Below, in pieces: positions 13,321 through 25,637 of a DNA stretch of 64,000 nucleotides. The notes under the pieces were generated by a model. The model saw only the letters and a list, made by a program, of their open reading frames with translations. It ran no database searches and was not told the DNA's origin. Position numbers and translations under genes: made by a program. The stretch comes from Mycolicibacterium fortuitum subsp. fortuitum (GTDB lineage: Bacteria > Actinomycetota > Actinomycetes > Mycobacteriales > Mycobacteriaceae): positions 992,001 through 1,056,000 of the forward strand of contig NZ_AP025518.1 in assembly GCF_022179545.1 (NCBI RefSeq), given 5' to 3'. Each line of letters starts with the position of its first letter. Positions within the stretch are counted from its first letter, which is position 1.

Positions 13321-15195
13321 CTGCCGACCTGAGCCGGCGGTTGTCGTCGATGGATTTCCTCGATGAAGACGAGCACGTCCAGCTCTACGCATGGGGCAAT
13401 CGCGCGGTACTGAACGAGCCGGTGACGGCGTCGGCGTCGATTCCTCGGTTGTTCGCAGTCCAGGTGGCTCGGGCGCCTGAGGCGGTGGCGGTGGTCTTCG
13501 ATGGCCGCTCGATGACCTATGCCGAGCTCGACGAGGCGTCGAACCGGCTGGCGCAGACGTTGATCGGTCGCGGAGTGGGCCCGGGTAAGCGAGTGGCGTT
13601 GCTCTTTCCCCGTTCCATCGAGGCCATCGTTTCCATTGTCGCGGTATTGAAGGCAGGTGCGGCGTATCTGCCGATCGATCCGATGCATCCCGATGCACGT
13701 ATTCAGTTCATGCTCGCCGATGCCGAACCCGCTGTGGCAATCACGACAACCGCGTTGACGGGCCGTTTCGCGGAGTGTGATCTGGAAGTCCTCGATTTCG
13801 ACGAGGTACGCGAGCACGACGGGCAGAGGCGGGAATTTCCCACACCGGCGGATGACGATGTCGCGTATCTGATCTACACGTCGGGGACGACGGGGCGTCC
13901 GAAGGGTGTGGCGATCACCCACCGTAATGTGGTCCGGCTGCTGGAGACGCTGGATGCGGAGTTGGGCCTGGCGGGTCAGGTGTGGACGCAGTGTCATTCG
14001 TTGGCGTTCGACTATTCGGTGTGGGAAATCTGGGGCGCGCTGCTGTTCGGTGGCCGGTTGGTCGTGGTGCCGGAGACGGTGACGCAGGCACCAGAGGACT
14101 TGTACGCCCTGCTGGTTGCCGAGCAGGTCACCATGTTCAGCCAGACGCCGTCGGCGTTCTATGCGTTGCAGGCTGTGGATGCATTGCAGCCCGGGCCAGG
14201 CGGTCAGTTGAAGCTGGAGACGGTGGTCTTCGGCGGGGAAGCTCTTGAGCCGCAGCGGCTTCGAGGCTGGTTGGATCGTCATCCGGGTTCGCCGCGGTTG
14301 ATCAACATGTACGGCATCACGGAGACGACGGTGCACGCGTCGTTCCGGGAGATCGTCGCCGGTGATGTCGAGGGCAGTGTCAGTCCGATCGGTGTGCCGT
14401 TGGCTCATCTCGGGTTCTTTGTGCTGGATTCGTCGTTGCAGCCGGTGCCGGTCGGTGTGGTCGGTGAGCTGTATGTGGTCGGCGCGGGTTTGGGGTGCGG
14501 CTATTGGCGCCGTGGTGGACTGAGTGCGACGAGGTTTGTGGCGTGCCCGTTCGGTGGGGCCGGTGCGCGGATGTATCGGACCGGCGATCTGGCGTCGTGG
14601 GGTGCCGATGGCCAGTTGCGGTATGGCGGGCGTGCTGATGAGCAGGTCAAGATTCGTGGCTATCGGATCGAGTTGGGGGAGATACAGACCGCTTTGGCGG
14701 AGGCCGACGGGGTGGGCCAGGCGGCGGTGATCGCCCGGGAGGATCGTCCCGGCGATAAACGCCTGGTCGGCTACATCACCGGCAGCGCAGACCCGCTCGA
14801 GGTCCGTGCGGCCCTGTCGGAGCGCTTGCCCGGTTACATGGTGCCGGCCGCGATCGTGGTGCTGGACAGTTTGCCGTTGACGGTGAACGGCAAGCTCGAC
14901 CGCCGAGCGTTGCCTGCGCCGGAGTACGTCGACGTCGATCGCTACCGGGCCCCCAGCACACCGAACGAGGAAATCCTCGTCGGGATTTATTCGCAGGTGT
15001 TGGGTCTGGAACGGGTCGGGGTCGATGACTCATTCTTCGACCTCGGTGGGGATTCGCTGTCGGCGGCGCGGTTGATCAATGCGATCAATGCCAGTTTGGA
15101 CGCTGATCTGGCGGTGCGGGCGGTATTCGAGACCCCTACTGCGGCCGAGCTTGCCGCCCGGGTGGGTGAGAGTGCGGGTGGGCGTGAACCGTTGG
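13317..15195 (+). other. NRPS2 module 1: A-T, threonine-like code
   Basis: A domain with [11 protein letters not shown] near 13876, code D-Y-W-S-V-G-M-V-H-K, then T with the acceptor serine codon at 15054-15056. There is no C domain in this protein; the terminal C of NRPS1 is the likely partner. Confidence 0.8.
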
Positions 15196-18100
15196 TCGCC
15201 CAGCAGCGCCCAGAGGTCATTCCGCTGTCCTACGCCCAGCAGCGGCTGTGGTTCCTCGACCAGCTGGAGGGACCATCACCGATCTACAACATGGCGGTCG
15301 CACTGCAGATCACCGGACAGCTGAACACGGACGCGCTCGGTGCGGCGCTGGCCGACGTGGTGGAACGCCATGAGTCTCTGCGCACGGTGTTCCGGTCGTC
15401 CGAGGGCGTTCCGGAGCAGGTGGTGATACCCGCCCAGGATGCCGATTGCGGTTGGCGAGTGATCGACGCCGGCGGATGGTCGACGACCGAATTGCGCGAG
15501 GCCATCGGCGAGATGGCCGGCCATGCCTTCGATCTGGGCAGCGAGATACCGTTACGGGCGGCGCTTTTGCGGTTGAACGACGACGCGCATGTTCTGGTGG
15601 CCGTGGTGCACCACATCGCTGCCGACGGCTGGTCCGTGGCCCCGCTGGTCGCCGATCTGCAATCGGCGTACGCCGGCCGGTCTGCGGGACGCGCGCCGGG
15701 CTGGGCTCCGTTGCCGGTGCAGTATGTGGACTACACCCTGTGGCAGCGCGCGCAGCTGGGCGACCTGGCCGACACCGACAGCCACATCTCGGGTCAGGTG
15801 GCGTATTGGGAGCAGGCGCTGGCCGGGCTGCCCGAACGTCTGGAACTCCCCACCGACCGTCCCTACCCGCCGGTTGCTGATCACCGCGGTGCCAGCATGC
15901 CGGTGTCATTGCCGGCCGAATTGCACAGGGCGCTGCGTGAAGTGGCGCGCGAACACAACGCCACGACGTACATGGTGCTTCAGACCGCGTTGACGATGTT
16001 GTTGTCGAAGCTCAGTGCGAGCCGTGATGTGGCGGTCGGAGTTCCGATCGCGGGTCGTGGCGATGCGGCGCTGGATCAGCTGGTGGGATTCTTCGTCAAC
16101 ACCCTGGTGCTGCGGGTGGACCTGGCCGGCGACCCGACTGTTGCCGAGCTGCTGGCCCAGGTGCGCAAGCGCAGCCTGGCCACGCTCGAGCACCAGGATG
16201 TGCCGTTCGAAGTACTTGTGGATCGGCTCAAGCCGACCCGGTCACTGGCCCATCACCCGCTGGTCCAGGTGGCGCTGGCCTGGCAGAACTTCACCACCGA
16301 CACCCCGACCGAAGCCACTCTGGGTGAGGCACAGGTCAGCCCACTGCCGGTGGACACCCAGGTGGCCCGAATGGACCTCACGTTCTCGTTGGCGGAGCGG
16401 TGGGACGACGCCGGCAACCCCGCAGGGATCAGCGGCACGGTGGAGTTCCGAACCGACGTGTTCGACGCGGCCAGCATCCAGACCATGATCGAGAGGCTGG
16501 CGCGGGTCGCCGAGGCGTTGATCGAAGATCCGGCCCGGCGGTTGTCGTCGGTCGATGTGCTGGATGCCGTCGAGCATGGCCGTCTCGACGATGTGGGTAA
16601 CCGGGCTGTGCTGGCCGAGTCCCCGGTGCCTGCGCTGTCGATCCCGCGGCTGTTCGCTGCTCAGGTGGCTCGCGCGCCTGAGGCGGTGGCGGTGAGTTTC
16701 GATGGTCACTCGATGACCTATCGCGAGCTCGACGAGGCGTCGAACCGGCTGGCGCACTGGCTGGTTGGCTTCGGCGCGGGCCCGGGTGAATGTGTGGCGG
16801 TGTTGGTGCCACGATCGGTCGAGGCGATCGTCGCGATTCTGGGCGCGTTGAAGTCGGGGGCGGCATATGTGCCGGTCGATCCGATGCATCCTGATACCCG
16901 GATCCAGTTCATGCTCGGCGATGCGGCCCCGATTGTCGCGGTGACCACCGCCGCATTGCGCATGCGGCTGGAAGGTATCGACCTGACAGTCGTCGACGTC
17001 GCCGATGCGGCGATCGATGCGCAACCCAGTACCGCACTGCGGGGGCCGGTTTCAGATGACGTCGCGTATCTGATCTACACCTCAGGGACGACGGGCGTTC
17101 CCAAGGGTGTGGCGATCAGCCACGGCAACGTGGCTCGGTTGCTGGGCACCTTGGATACCGAGTTGGGCCTGGCGGGTCAGGTGTGGACGCAGTGTCATTC
17201 GTTGGCGTTCGACTATTCGGTGTGGGAGATCTGGGGTGCGCTGCTGTTCGGCGGCCGCCTGGTGGTGGTGTCAGAGTCGGTGACTCGATCCCCGGAGGAC
17301 CTGCTGAGCTTGCTTGTCGCCGAGCAGGTGACGGTGCTGAGCCAGACGCCGTCGGCGTTCTATGCCTTGCAGTCGGCTGACGCGTTGCAACCCGAACTGG
17401 GCCGTCAGTTGAAGTTGGAGACGGTCGTCTTCGGCGGAGAAGCCCTTGAACCACAACGCCTTCGACCCTGGTTCGAGGGACATTCAGGTTCCACCCGGTT
17501 GATCAACATGTATGGCATCACGGAGACGACGGTGCACGCGTCGTTCCGGGAGATCATGGCCAGTGACGTCGAGGGCAGCGCGAGCCCGATCGGTGTGCCG
17601 TTGGACCACCTCGGGTTCTTCGTCCTGGATTCATCGCTGCAACCGGTGCCGGTTGGTGTGACGGGTGAGTTGTACGTCGTCGGAGCCGGGCTGGGATTCG
17701 GTTACTGGCGTCGCGGTGGACTGAGCGCGACGAGATTCGTGGCGTGCCCGTTCGGCGGGACAGGGACCCGGATGTATCGGACCGGCGATCTCGCCTCGTG
17801 GGGCCCTGACGGCCAGTTGCGCTATCTGGGACGTGCTGATGAGCAGGTCAAGATTCGCGGGTACCGCATCGAGCTGGGCGAAATCCAATCTGCCCTGGAA
17901 GATCTGGACGGGGTGAGACAAGCCGAGGTCATAGCCCGAGAAGACCGCCCCGGCGACAAACGCCTGGTGGGCTACATCACCGGCAGCGCGGACCCGGTCG
18001 CGGTTCGTGCGGCATTGTCGGAGCGGTTGCCCGGTTATATGGTGCCCGCGGCGGTGGTGGTGCTCGACGCCTTGCCCTTGACGGTGAACGGCAAACTCGA

Positions 18101-21100
18101 CAAACGCGCTCTGCCTGCCCCCGACTATGCCAACGGTCAGGAATACCGCGCTCCGGCGACTCCCGTGGAGGAACTGCTGGCCGGCATCTATGCGCAGGTG
18201 CTCGGTCTGGAACGGGTCGGGGCAGATGATTCCTTCTTCGACCTGGGCGGCGACTCGCTCTCGGCGATGCGGTTGATCAACGCGGTCAATGCCAGTTTGG
18301 ATACCGATCTGGCAGTGCGGACAGTGTTCGAGGCGCCCACGGTGGCACAGCTTGCGTCACATGCACATCAGAGTTCGGGGCGGCGTGAACCGCTGGTGGC
18401 CCGACAACGCCCCGAAGCCCTGCCGCTGTCGTATGCCCAGCAGCGACTGTGGTTCCTCGACCAGCTCGAGGGACCGTCACCGATCTACAACATGCCGACC
18501 GCATACCGGATCACCGGCGGGCTTGATGTCGATGCCCTCGGTGCGGCACTGGTGGATGTGGTCGAGCGCCACGAGTCTCTGCGCACGGTGTTCCCGGCGG
18601 TCGACGGTGTGCCCAGACAGGTCGTGGTGCCTGCGGAGCAGGCCGATCCGGGGTGGCAGGTCGTCGACGCGGAGGACTGGTCGGCGGATCGACTCCACGA
18701 CGCGATTCGCGAGACCGTCGGATACAACTTTGATCTGTCCGCGGAGATCCCGTTGAGGGCAACCCTTTTCCGGATGGGCGAGGGTGAGCATGTGCTGGTC
18801 GCAGTGGTCCATCACATTGCCGGTGATGGCTGGTCGATCGGTCCGCTCGTGCGTGACATCGGGATCGCCTACGCCAACCGGTGTGCGGGACAGGCGCCGG
18901 ACTGGGCGCCGCTGCCGGTGCAATACGCGGATTACACGCTGTGGCAGCGCTCGTATCTCGGTGATCCGACCGATCCGGACAGCCGGATTTCTGGTCAGCT
19001 GGCGTACTGGGAGCATGCGCTGGCCGGGCTGCCCGAGCGTCTGGAGCTGCCCACCGACCGGCCGTATCCGCCGGTGGCCGACTACCACGGCGCCAGTCTC
19101 ACGATGGAGTGGCCGGTCGAGTTACAGCAGCAGATCGCGCGGGTAGCCAGTGAGCACAACGCCACCAGCTTCATGGTGGTACAGGCCGCCCTGGCCGTGT
19201 TGTTGTCGACTCTCAGCGGGAATTCGGATGTTGCAGTGGGGTTCCCGATCGCGGGGCGTAGCGATCCGGCATTGGATGAGCTGGTCGGCGTCTTCATCAA
19301 CACCCTGGTGCTACGAGTCGAGCTCGACGGCGATCCGTCCGTCGCTGAGCTGCTGGCCCAGGTGCGGCGACGCAGTCTGGCTGCCTACGAGCACCAGGAT
19401 GTGCCCTTCGAGATGGTTGTCGACCGGCTCAACCCGGCGCGCAGTTTGACCCACCACCCGCTGGTCCAGGTGATGATGGCGTGGCAGAACCTGGCCGCGC
19501 AGAACGACGATCACACGGCGTCGACGAGTTTGGGCGGGCTGCAGGCCACCCCGCTGGAAGCAGACACTCAGACCGCACGCATGGATCTGATGATCTCGCT
19601 GGCCGAACGCTGGAGTGCCGGCGAGCCTGCGGGCATCACCGGGGCCGTGGAGTACCGCACCGATGTGTTCGATGCCTCCACCATCCAGAGCTTTGTCGAG
19701 CGGCTCACCCGCGCGGTCGAAGCCCTGACAGCTGATCCTTCAGCGACGTTGTCGTCTGTGAACCTGCTCGCGGCAGGCGACCATGCCCGCCTCGACGGAT
19801 GGGGCAATCGGGCGGTGCTTTCCGAGTCGGTGGCCGCCAAGTCGATTCCGGCCGTGTTCGCCGAACAGGTGGCACGGGACCCGGCCGCCGTGGCCGTGGT
19901 GTGCGGTGAGAGTTCATGGACATATCGGGAGCTCGACGAGGCGTCGAATCGCTTGGCGCACTTGCTCGTCGGCCAGGGTGCTGGATCGGGCGAATGTGTG
20001 GCGTTGCTGCTCAACCATTCGGCAGAGGCGATCGTCGCGATCCTGGCGGTGCTGAAGTCAGGGGCAGCCTATCTGCCCATCGATCCGATGGTGCCGGACG
20101 CACGGGTCGAGTTCATGCTGGCCGACGCCGGCCCGGTCGCGGCGGTCACCACCGCTGCGTTGCGGACACGGCTGGATGGGTGCGACCTGACCGTCATCGA
20201 CATCGCTGACGCGCGGATCGAGACGCAACCCAGCACGGCATTGCCAGGCCCGGCTGCCGATGACCTCGCCTACCTGATCTACACCTCGGGAACCACCGGC
20301 GTTCCGAAGGGCGTGGCGATCACTCACCAGAATGTGACGCAGTTCCTCGGCGCCGTGGATCCGTCCCTGGTCGGACCGGGAACCGTTTGGTCGCAGTGGC
20401 ATTCACTGGTGTTCGACGTCTCTGTGTGGGACATCTTCTGCGCCCTGCTGCACGGCGGCCGGTTGGTGGTGGTGCCGGAGGAGGTGGCTCGTTCGCCGCA
20501 GGATCTGCATGACCTGCTGGTGAGCGAGAAGGTCAGCGTCTTGAGCCAGACACCGTCGGCGGCGGGGATGCTCTCGCCGGACGGCCTGGAATCCACCACG
20601 TTGGTGGTTGCCGGAGAAGCCTGTCCGACCGAGTTGGTACAACGGTGGGCGCCGGGTCGGGTGCTGATCAACGCCTATGGGCCGACCGAAGCCACGGTGT
20701 ATGCCACGATCAGTGCGCCGTTGAAAGCCGAACCGGCGGCGCCCAACATCGTTCCGATCGGTTCGCCGGCACCCGGGGCCGCACTGTTCGTCCTTGATCG
20801 CCGGCTGCGGCAAGTGCCTCCTGGTGTCGTTGGCGAGTTGTATGTGGCGGGCCGCGGCGTCGGAGTGGGGTACGTCGGTCGGTCCGGATTGACCGCATCT
20901 CGTTTCGTCGCCTGCCCATTCGGCGGCGCGGGCGCGCGGATGTACCGGACCGGCGATCTGGTGCGCTGGGGCAGTGACGGACAGATGCAGTATCTCGGCC
21001 GCGCCGACGAGCAGGTGAAGATCCGCGGCTACCGGATCGAACTCGGCGAAATCCAAGTCGCGCTGGCTGACCTGGACGGTGTGGAACAGGCTGTCGTCGT

Positions 21101-24100
21101 CGCCCGCGAGGACCACCCCGGCGAGAAGCGACTCGTCGGCTACGTGACCGAGACGGCGCCCGGCTTGATCGACTCCGGTAAGGCGCGAGCCCAGCTGGCT
21201 GAGCACCTTCCGGCGTACATGGTTCCTGCCGCCGTGATGGTGGTCGAGGCAATACCGTTGACTGTCAACGGCAAACTGGACAGACGCGCGCTGCCGGCAC
21301 CGGAATACGTCGATGCCCACAGCTATCGTGCCCCGACCAACCCGACCGAGGAGATCCTCGCGGGCATCTTCGCTCAAGTATTGGGTTTGGACCGGGTCGG
21401 AGTCGACGACTCGTTCTTCGATCTCGGCGGTGACTCCCTGTCAGCCATACGGTTGATCAATGCCGTCAACACCGCGTTCGACAGTGATCTGGCAGTCCGC
21501 GCGGTATTCGACGCACCGGCTGTGGCGCAGCTCGAATCGCGAATCGCGGCGGGTTCAGGCGGACGGACGCCGTTGGCCCCCATGCCTCGGCCTGCTGTGG
21601 TGCCGTTGTCATACGCCCAGCAGCGACTGTGGTTCCTGGACCAGCTGCACGGTCCGTCCCCGATTTACAACATGCCGATGATGTACCGGGTCACCGGATT
21701 GGACGTCGATGCGCTCCGCCTGGCCCTGGCCGATGTGGCAGCCCGGCACGAGAGTCTGCGTACCGTCTTCCCCGAGGTGGACGGTGTGCCCCGGCAGCTG
21801 GTCCTCCCTGCCGACCAGGCGGATTTCGGGTGCCAGGAGGTGGACGCTGCGGATTGGCCGGTCGACCAGTTGGCGAGTGCCATCGATGCAGCAGTACGGC
21901 ACCCCTTCGATCTGAACAACGAGATCCCGATCTGGGCAAGGCTTTTCCGCGTATCCGAAGATGAGCATGTGCTGGTTGCGGTGGTGCACCACATCGCCGG
22001 GGACGCTTGGTCGTTCGCACCGCTGGCCCGTGATGTGGCCGTCGCCTACGCCGCGCGCTGTGGCGGCCAGGCGCCGCAGTGGTCCTCGCTGCCGGTGCAG
22101 TACGTTGACTACACATTGTGGCAGCGGGAGCAGCTCGGTGACCTCTCCGACCCCGAGAGCCGGATCTCGGGGCAACTGGCTTACTGGCAGGACGCGCTCG
22201 CGGGCCTGCCTGACCGCCTCGAGTTGCCGACGGACCGCCCGTACCCGGCGGTCGCCGATCACCGCGGGGCTGTCGTCGAAGTGGAGTGGCCGGCGGAATT
22301 GCAGCAGCGGGTGGCCGCGGTTGCGAGGGAGCACAATGCGACCAGCTTCATGGTGGTGCAGGCTGCGCTGGCCGTGCTGTTGTCGAGTTTGAGTGCAAGT
22401 TCCGATGTGGCGGTGGGTTTCCCGATTGCAGGGCGCAATGATCCCGCCTTGAATGATCTGGTCGGGTTCTTCGTGAACACCTTGGTGCTGCGAGTCGACC
22501 TGGCCGACGACCCCACCGTAGGTGAGCTGCTGGGGCAGGTGCGTCAGCGCAGTTTGGCCGCGTACGAGCATCAGGACGTGCCGTTCGAGGTGTTGGTGGA
22601 CCGGCTCAACCCGAGCCGTAGCCTGAGCTATCACCCATTGATCCAGGTGATGTTGGCCTGGCAGAACCCTGCGAATGCAACCGGTTCCGAGCCGGTGGCG
22701 GGAGATGTGCACGCTGCGGCGCAGATGGCCGAAACCCATACCGCCCGTATGGATCTGGTCTTTGCTCTCGGAGAAAGGTACGACGCCGAGGACGCTTGGG
22801 CCGGGATCGGCGGGTCGGTGGAATTTCGCACTGACGTGTTCGACGCCGGCACAATCGAGGTGATCGTCGGGCGGTTGGAGCGGATTCTGGCGGCCATGAC
22901 GGCCGATCCGGCGCAGCGCTTGTCGTCCATCGATGTGTTGGACACCGACGAGCGTGCTCGCCTCGATGAGCTCGGGAACCGGGCCGCGTTGACCGCACCG
23001 GCTAGGGTGGCGGCCTCGATTCCGGAGGTGTTCGCCCAGCAAGTGGCTCGGGTGCCGGATGCCCCGGCCGTGACCTTCGACGGCAGGTCCATTTCGTATC
23101 GAGAACTCGACGAAGCCTCGAATCGGTTGGCGCACCTCCTTGCCGGCCACGGTGCCGGGCCCGGTGAGTGTGTGGCGTTGGTGCTGAATCGTTCGGTTGA
23201 CGCGATTGTGGCGATTCTGGCGGTGTTGAAGACAGGGGCGGCGTATCTGCCGTTGGATCCGGCGTATCCGGATGCACGGATCGCCGTGGTGGTCGGCGAT
23301 GCCCGACCGGTGGCCGCGGTGACGGCAGGTGCGTTGGCGGGGCGGCTGGACCAGCTGGGTGTGTCCGTTGTCGACGTGGCGGACCGGCGGATCGCCATGC
23401 AACCGAGCAGCGCATTGTCAATGCCGGCTGCCGATGATGTGGCGTACGTGATCTACACGTCGGGCACGACGGGGGTGCCGAAGGGAGTGGTCGTCCCGCA
23501 CAGCAATGTCACCGGGTTGCTGACGTCGTTGGATGTGGGGTTGCCGACCGCGGGGGTGTGGTCGCAGTGGCACTCGTATGCCTTTGACGTGTCGGTGTGG
23601 GAGATCTTCGGTGCGCTGTTGAGCGGTGGCCGGTTGGTGGTGGTGCCTGATGCGCTGGTGGGTTCACCAGATGAGTTGCACGACTTGCTGGTTGCAGAGC
23701 AAGTGACGGTGCTGAACCAGACGCCGTCGGCAGCTGCGGCGCTGTCGTCGGAGAGTCTGGAGTCTGCGGCGTTGGTGGTGGCCGGTGAGGCGTGCCCGGC
23801 CGAGTTGGTGGATCGGTGGGCACTGGGCCGGTTGATGATCAACGGTTACGGCCCGACGGAGACGTGGTACACGTCGTTCAGTGCCCCGTTGGTGGCAGGG
23901 TCGGGTGTGGTGCCGATCGGAAGGCCGGTGCCGGGTGCGGCGTTCTTCGTGTTGGACCGGTGGTTGCGTCCGGTGCCCGCCGGTGTGGTCGGGGAATTGT
24001 ATGTGGCCGGGGCCGGCCTGGCCGCCGGGTACCAGCGTCGGGGTGGGTTGACGGGGTCGCGATTCGTCGCGTGTCCGTTCGCAGCGGGGCAGCGGATGTA

Positions 24101-25565
24101 TCGCACCGGGGATCTGGTGCGTTGGGGTGCCGACGGTCAGTTGCAATATCTGGGCCGGGCTGATGAGCAGGTAAAGATCCGCGGGTATCGCATCGAGTTG
24201 GGTGACGTGCGAGCGGTGCTGGCCGGTCTGGAGGGGGTGGATCAGGCGGCCGTCATCGCTCGAGAAGATCGCCCCGGCGACAAGCGGCTGTTCGGATACA
24301 TCACCGGTAAGGCAGACCCGGCCGAAATCCGGGCTGCGATGGCGGCACGGTTACCGGCCTATATGGTGCCTGCGGCGGTGATGGCGGTCGACAGTTTGCC
24401 GTTGACGGTGAACGGGAAGTTGGATCGTCGCGCACTCCCGGTGCCGGAGTATGTAGATGCTCGGCGTTACCGTGCCCCGGAAACGCTCACCGAGGAGATT
24501 CTGGCCGGTATCTACGCCGAAGTCCTCGGCCTGGAGAGGGTCGGGGTCGACGATTCGTTTTTCAACCTCGGAGGGGACTCGCTGTCGGCGATGCGGGTGA
24601 TCGCCGCCGCCAACTCCAGCCTCGGCGCCGAGTTGGCGGTGCGAGTCATGTTCGATGCGCCGACGGTGCGTGGTTTGGCCCAGCAAGTGGGTCGTGCCGA
24701 GAGTTCGCGGGAAGTGGTCCCGGTCGAGGTGCTCAAGCAGGGCAACGGCGTGCCGTTGTGTTGCGTGCACGACGGATTCGGGTTGAGTTGGTCGTACCGG
24801 GCGTTGGGCCAGTACGTGGAGGGCCCGATCGTCGGAATCAACCGGGCGCCGGCCGATGGCGAATCCGAGGCACAGTCGATCCACGCCATGGCGGAAAGCT
24901 ACGCTGACCGGCTTCAGAAGCTGTATCCCGTTGGGCCATACCGGATTCTGGGCTGGTCGTTTGGTGGAGTGGTGGCTCATGCGTTGGCCGTTGAGCTTCA
25001 GCGGCGTGGGTGTGAGGTTCAGCGTCTGGTGCTGCTCGATGGCTTGCTGAACCCGAACAGGTTCTGGAAACGCATCACCCGCAGGATTGCGAAGAATCGG
25101 GCGGTGGCCGAAGGGTGGGTTCTGGATTACATCCTGCGGACCAACAAGGTCCGGGTGCCCGTGCATTTCGGGTTGCTGTCCTATTCGCGGGTGGCCGACA
25201 TCATTGCCCGGCACGGGGCCAGTCCGCCGTCGCGACAGTTGGTGAAATTCATGGCCCGCAGCGTGAGTGCGGGGCAGTTGTTCCTTCTCGATCATCAGCC
25301 TGAAGTTTTTGACGGTGATGTCGTGATGTTCTCAGCGGCCCGACCTCGATGCGAGGAGACCGACGGGAACGGGCTCATGCCGAGGGTGGCGCGTCTGCGT
25401 AACCGCAGGGCAGCCGGAGCACTGCTGCACAGTTGGCGCCCTTACGTTTCCGGGAAGATCACGGTGCTACCGGTTGGCTGCACCCACTTCGAGATGTTCA
25501 CCCCCGAAGCATTGAGTGAATACGTCGAACAGCTGAAGTCTGTCCTGGAAAGTGATTCGGAATAG
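13317..25565 (+). CDS. Four-module non-ribosomal peptide synthetase with thioesterase, NRPS2
   Basis: 4082-residue peptide synthetase. It starts with GTG at 13317, overlapping the NRPS1 stop in GTGA, so translation is probably coupled. Order: A-T, C-A-T, C-A-T, C-A-T, TE. The first residues (RRLSS, FLDEDEH) are the normal C-A linker sequence, so the module is split between the two proteins exactly at the linker. A domains 1 and 2 read D-Y-W-S-V-G-M-V-H-K, close to the threonine code DFWNIGMVHK. A3 reads about D-V-W-S-V-A-A-V-Y-K and A4 about D-V-W-N-V-A-G-W-Y-K; these are unassigned. Odd points: the third C domain has HHIAGDA in place of HHxxxDG, and A4 is one residue short just after YGPTET. 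The TE carries GWSFGG with Ser3881. It probably continues the chain of NRPS1 and releases the product. Confidence 0.95.
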   Translation: MTADLSRRLSSMDFLDEDEHVQLYAWGNRAVLNEPVTASASIPRLFAVQVARAPEAVAVVFDGRSMTYAELDEASNRLAQTLIGRGVGPGKRVALLFPRSIEAIVSIVAVLKAGAAYLPIDPMHPDARIQFMLADAEPAVAITTTALTGRFAECDLEVLDFDEVREHDGQRREFPTPADDDVAYLIYTSGTTGRPKGVAITHRNVVRLLETLDAELGLAGQVWTQCHSLAFDYSVWEIWGALLFGGRLVVVPETVTQAPEDLYALLVAEQVTMFSQTPSAFYALQAVDALQPGPGGQLKLETVVFGGEALEPQRLRGWLDRHPGSPRLINMYGITETTVHASFREIVAGDVEGSVSPIGVPLAHLGFFVLDSSLQPVPVGVVGELYVVGAGLGCGYWRRGGLSATRFVACPFGGAGARMYRTGDLASWGADGQLRYGGRADEQVKIRGYRIELGEIQTALAEADGVGQAAVIAREDRPGDKRLVGYITGSADPLEVRAALSERLPGYMVPAAIVVLDSLPLTVNGKLDRRALPAPEYVDVDRYRAPSTPNEEILVGIYSQVLGLERVGVDDSFFDLGGDSLSAARLINAINASLDADLAVRAVFETPTAAELAARVGESAGGREPLVAQQRPEVIPLSYAQQRLWFLDQLEGPSPIYNMAVALQITGQLNTDALGAALADVVERHESLRTVFRSSEGVPEQVVIPAQDADCGWRVIDAGGWSTTELREAIGEMAGHAFDLGSEIPLRAALLRLNDDAHVLVAVVHHIAADGWSVAPLVADLQSAYAGRSAGRAPGWAPLPVQYVDYTLWQRAQLGDLADTDSHISGQVAYWEQALAGLPERLELPTDRPYPPVADHRGASMPVSLPAELHRALREVAREHNATTYMVLQTALTMLLSKLSASRDVAVGVPIAGRGDAALDQLVGFFVNTLVLRVDLAGDPTVAELLAQVRKRSLATLEHQDVPFEVLVDRLKPTRSLAHHPLVQVALAWQNFTTDTPTEATLGEAQVSPLPVDTQVARMDLTFSLAERWDDAGNPAGISGTVEFRTDVFDAASIQTMIERLARVAEALIEDPARRLSSVDVLDAVEHGRLDDVGNRAVLAESPVPALSIPRLFAAQVARAPEAVAVSFDGHSMTYRELDEASNRLAHWLVGFGAGPGECVAVLVPRSVEAIVAILGALKSGAAYVPVDPMHPDTRIQFMLGDAAPIVAVTTAALRMRLEGIDLTVVDVADAAIDAQPSTALRGPVSDDVAYLIYTSGTTGVPKGVAISHGNVARLLGTLDTELGLAGQVWTQCHSLAFDYSVWEIWGALLFGGRLVVVSESVTRSPEDLLSLLVAEQVTVLSQTPSAFYALQSADALQPELGRQLKLETVVFGGEALEPQRLRPWFEGHSGSTRLINMYGITETTVHASFREIMASDVEGSASPIGVPLDHLGFFVLDSSLQPVPVGVTGELYVVGAGLGFGYWRRGGLSATRFVACPFGGTGTRMYRTGDLASWGPDGQLRYLGRADEQVKIRGYRIELGEIQSALEDLDGVRQAEVIAREDRPGDKRLVGYITGSADPVAVRAALSERLPGYMVPAAVVVLDALPLTVNGKLDKRALPAPDYANGQEYRAPATPVEELLAGIYAQVLGLERVGADDSFFDLGGDSLSAMRLINAVNASLDTDLAVRTVFEAPTVAQLASHAHQSSGRREPLVARQRPEALPLSYAQQRLWFLDQLEGPSPIYNMPTAYRITGGLDVDALGAALVDVVERHESLRTVFPAVDGVPRQVVVPAEQADPGWQVVDAEDWSADRLHDAIRETVGYNFDLSAEIPLRATLFRMGEGEHVLVAVVHHIAGDGWSIGPLVRDIGIAYANRCAGQAPDWAPLPVQYADYTLWQRSYLGDPTDPDSRISGQLAYWEHALAGLPERLELPTDRPYPPVADYHGASLTMEWPVELQQQIARVASEHNATSFMVVQAALAVLLSTLSGNSDVAVGFPIAGRSDPALDELVGVFINTLVLRVELDGDPSVAELLAQVRRRSLAAYEHQDVPFEMVVDRLNPARSLTHHPLVQVMMAWQNLAAQNDDHTASTSLGGLQATPLEADTQTARMDLMISLAERWSAGEPAGITGAVEYRTDVFDASTIQSFVERLTRAVEALTADPSATLSSVNLLAAGDHARLDGWGNRAVLSESVAAKSIPAVFAEQVARDPAAVAVVCGESSWTYRELDEASNRLAHLLVGQGAGSGECVALLLNHSAEAIVAILAVLKSGAAYLPIDPMVPDARVEFMLADAGPVAAVTTAALRTRLDGCDLTVIDIADARIETQPSTALPGPAADDLAYLIYTSGTTGVPKGVAITHQNVTQFLGAVDPSLVGPGTVWSQWHSLVFDVSVWDIFCALLHGGRLVVVPEEVARSPQDLHDLLVSEKVSVLSQTPSAAGMLSPDGLESTTLVVAGEACPTELVQRWAPGRVLINAYGPTEATVYATISAPLKAEPAAPNIVPIGSPAPGAALFVLDRRLRQVPPGVVGELYVAGRGVGVGYVGRSGLTASRFVACPFGGAGARMYRTGDLVRWGSDGQMQYLGRADEQVKIRGYRIELGEIQVALADLDGVEQAVVVAREDHPGEKRLVGYVTETAPGLIDSGKARAQLAEHLPAYMVPAAVMVVEAIPLTVNGKLDRRALPAPEYVDAHSYRAPTNPTEEILAGIFAQVLGLDRVGVDDSFFDLGGDSLSAIRLINAVNTAFDSDLAVRAVFDAPAVAQLESRIAAGSGGRTPLAPMPRPAVVPLSYAQQRLWFLDQLHGPSPIYNMPMMYRVTGLDVDALRLALADVAARHESLRTVFPEVDGVPRQLVLPADQADFGCQEVDAADWPVDQLASAIDAAVRHPFDLNNEIPIWARLFRVSEDEHVLVAVVHHIAGDAWSFAPLARDVAVAYAARCGGQAPQWSSLPVQYVDYTLWQREQLGDLSDPESRISGQLAYWQDALAGLPDRLELPTDRPYPAVADHRGAVVEVEWPAELQQRVAAVAREHNATSFMVVQAALAVLLSSLSASSDVAVGFPIAGRNDPALNDLVGFFVNTLVLRVDLADDPTVGELLGQVRQRSLAAYEHQDVPFEVLVDRLNPSRSLSYHPLIQVMLAWQNPANATGSEPVAGDVHAAAQMAETHTARMDLVFALGERYDAEDAWAGIGGSVEFRTDVFDAGTIEVIVGRLERILAAMTADPAQRLSSIDVLDTDERARLDELGNRAALTAPARVAASIPEVFAQQVARVPDAPAVTFDGRSISYRELDEASNRLAHLLAGHGAGPGECVALVLNRSVDAIVAILAVLKTGAAYLPLDPAYPDARIAVVVGDARPVAAVTAGALAGRLDQLGVSVVDVADRRIAMQPSSALSMPAADDVAYVIYTSGTTGVPKGVVVPHSNVTGLLTSLDVGLPTAGVWSQWHSYAFDVSVWEIFGALLSGGRLVVVPDALVGSPDELHDLLVAEQVTVLNQTPSAAAALSSESLESAALVVAGEACPAELVDRWALGRLMINGYGPTETWYTSFSAPLVAGSGVVPIGRPVPGAAFFVLDRWLRPVPAGVVGELYVAGAGLAAGYQRRGGLTGSRFVACPFAAGQRMYRTGDLVRWGADGQLQYLGRADEQVKIRGYRIELGDVRAVLAGLEGVDQAAVIAREDRPGDKRLFGYITGKADPAEIRAAMAARLPAYMVPAAVMAVDSLPLTVNGKLDRRALPVPEYVDARRYRAPETLTEEILAGIYAEVLGLERVGVDDSFFNLGGDSLSAMRVIAAANSSLGAELAVRVMFDAPTVRGLAQQVGRAESSREVVPVEVLKQGNGVPLCCVHDGFGLSWSYRALGQYVEGPIVGINRAPADGESEAQSIHAMAESYADRLQKLYPVGPYRILGWSFGGVVAHALAVELQRRGCEVQRLVLLDGLLNPNRFWKRITRRIAKNRAVAEGWVLDYILRTNKVRVPVHFGLLSYSRVADIIARHGASPPSRQLVKFMARSVSAGQLFLLDHQPEVFDGDVVMFSAARPRCEETDGNGLMPRVARLRNRRAAGALLHSWRPYVSGKITVLPVGCTHFEMFTPEALSEYVEQLKSVLESDSE
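15205..18375 (+). other. NRPS2 module 2: C-A-T, threonine-like code
   Basis: C domain with HHIAADG at 15609, A domain with the same threonine-like code as module 1, T around 18241-18262. Confidence 0.8.
18412..21560 (+). other. NRPS2 module 3: C-A-T, code DVWSVAAVYK
   Basis: C domain with HHIAGDG near 18808, A domain core about 19840-21300, T near 21421-21445. The substrate is not assigned. The same code occurs in NRPS3 module 2. Confidence 0.75.
21592..24690 (+). other. NRPS2 module 4: C-A-T with variant motifs
   Basis: The C domain centre near 21987 reads HHIAGDA, with alanine where glycine is usual. The A domain at about 23010-24450 has a shortened A5 region, [12 protein letters not shown] in place of the longer TTVYATIS pattern. 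The T domain reads FFNLGGDSL near 24561. Function is probably retained, since both histidines, the aspartate and the carrier serine are present. Confidence 0.75.
24718..25562 (+). other. NRPS2 C-terminal thioesterase
   Basis: Type I thioesterase with the conserved [14 protein letters not shown] opening and a GWSFGG nucleophile elbow; the serine codon is at 24957-24959. The C-terminal CTHFEMF region supplies the likely catalytic histidine. It would release the peptide by hydrolysis, cyclisation or transfer; the sequence does not say which. Confidence 0.85.
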
Positions 25566-25637
25566 ATCGGAATAGATGCGTGACGATGCTATTGCGCACC
25601 AGCGTTGAGCGGCTGACGTGGGGACGGTGATCGCCAA

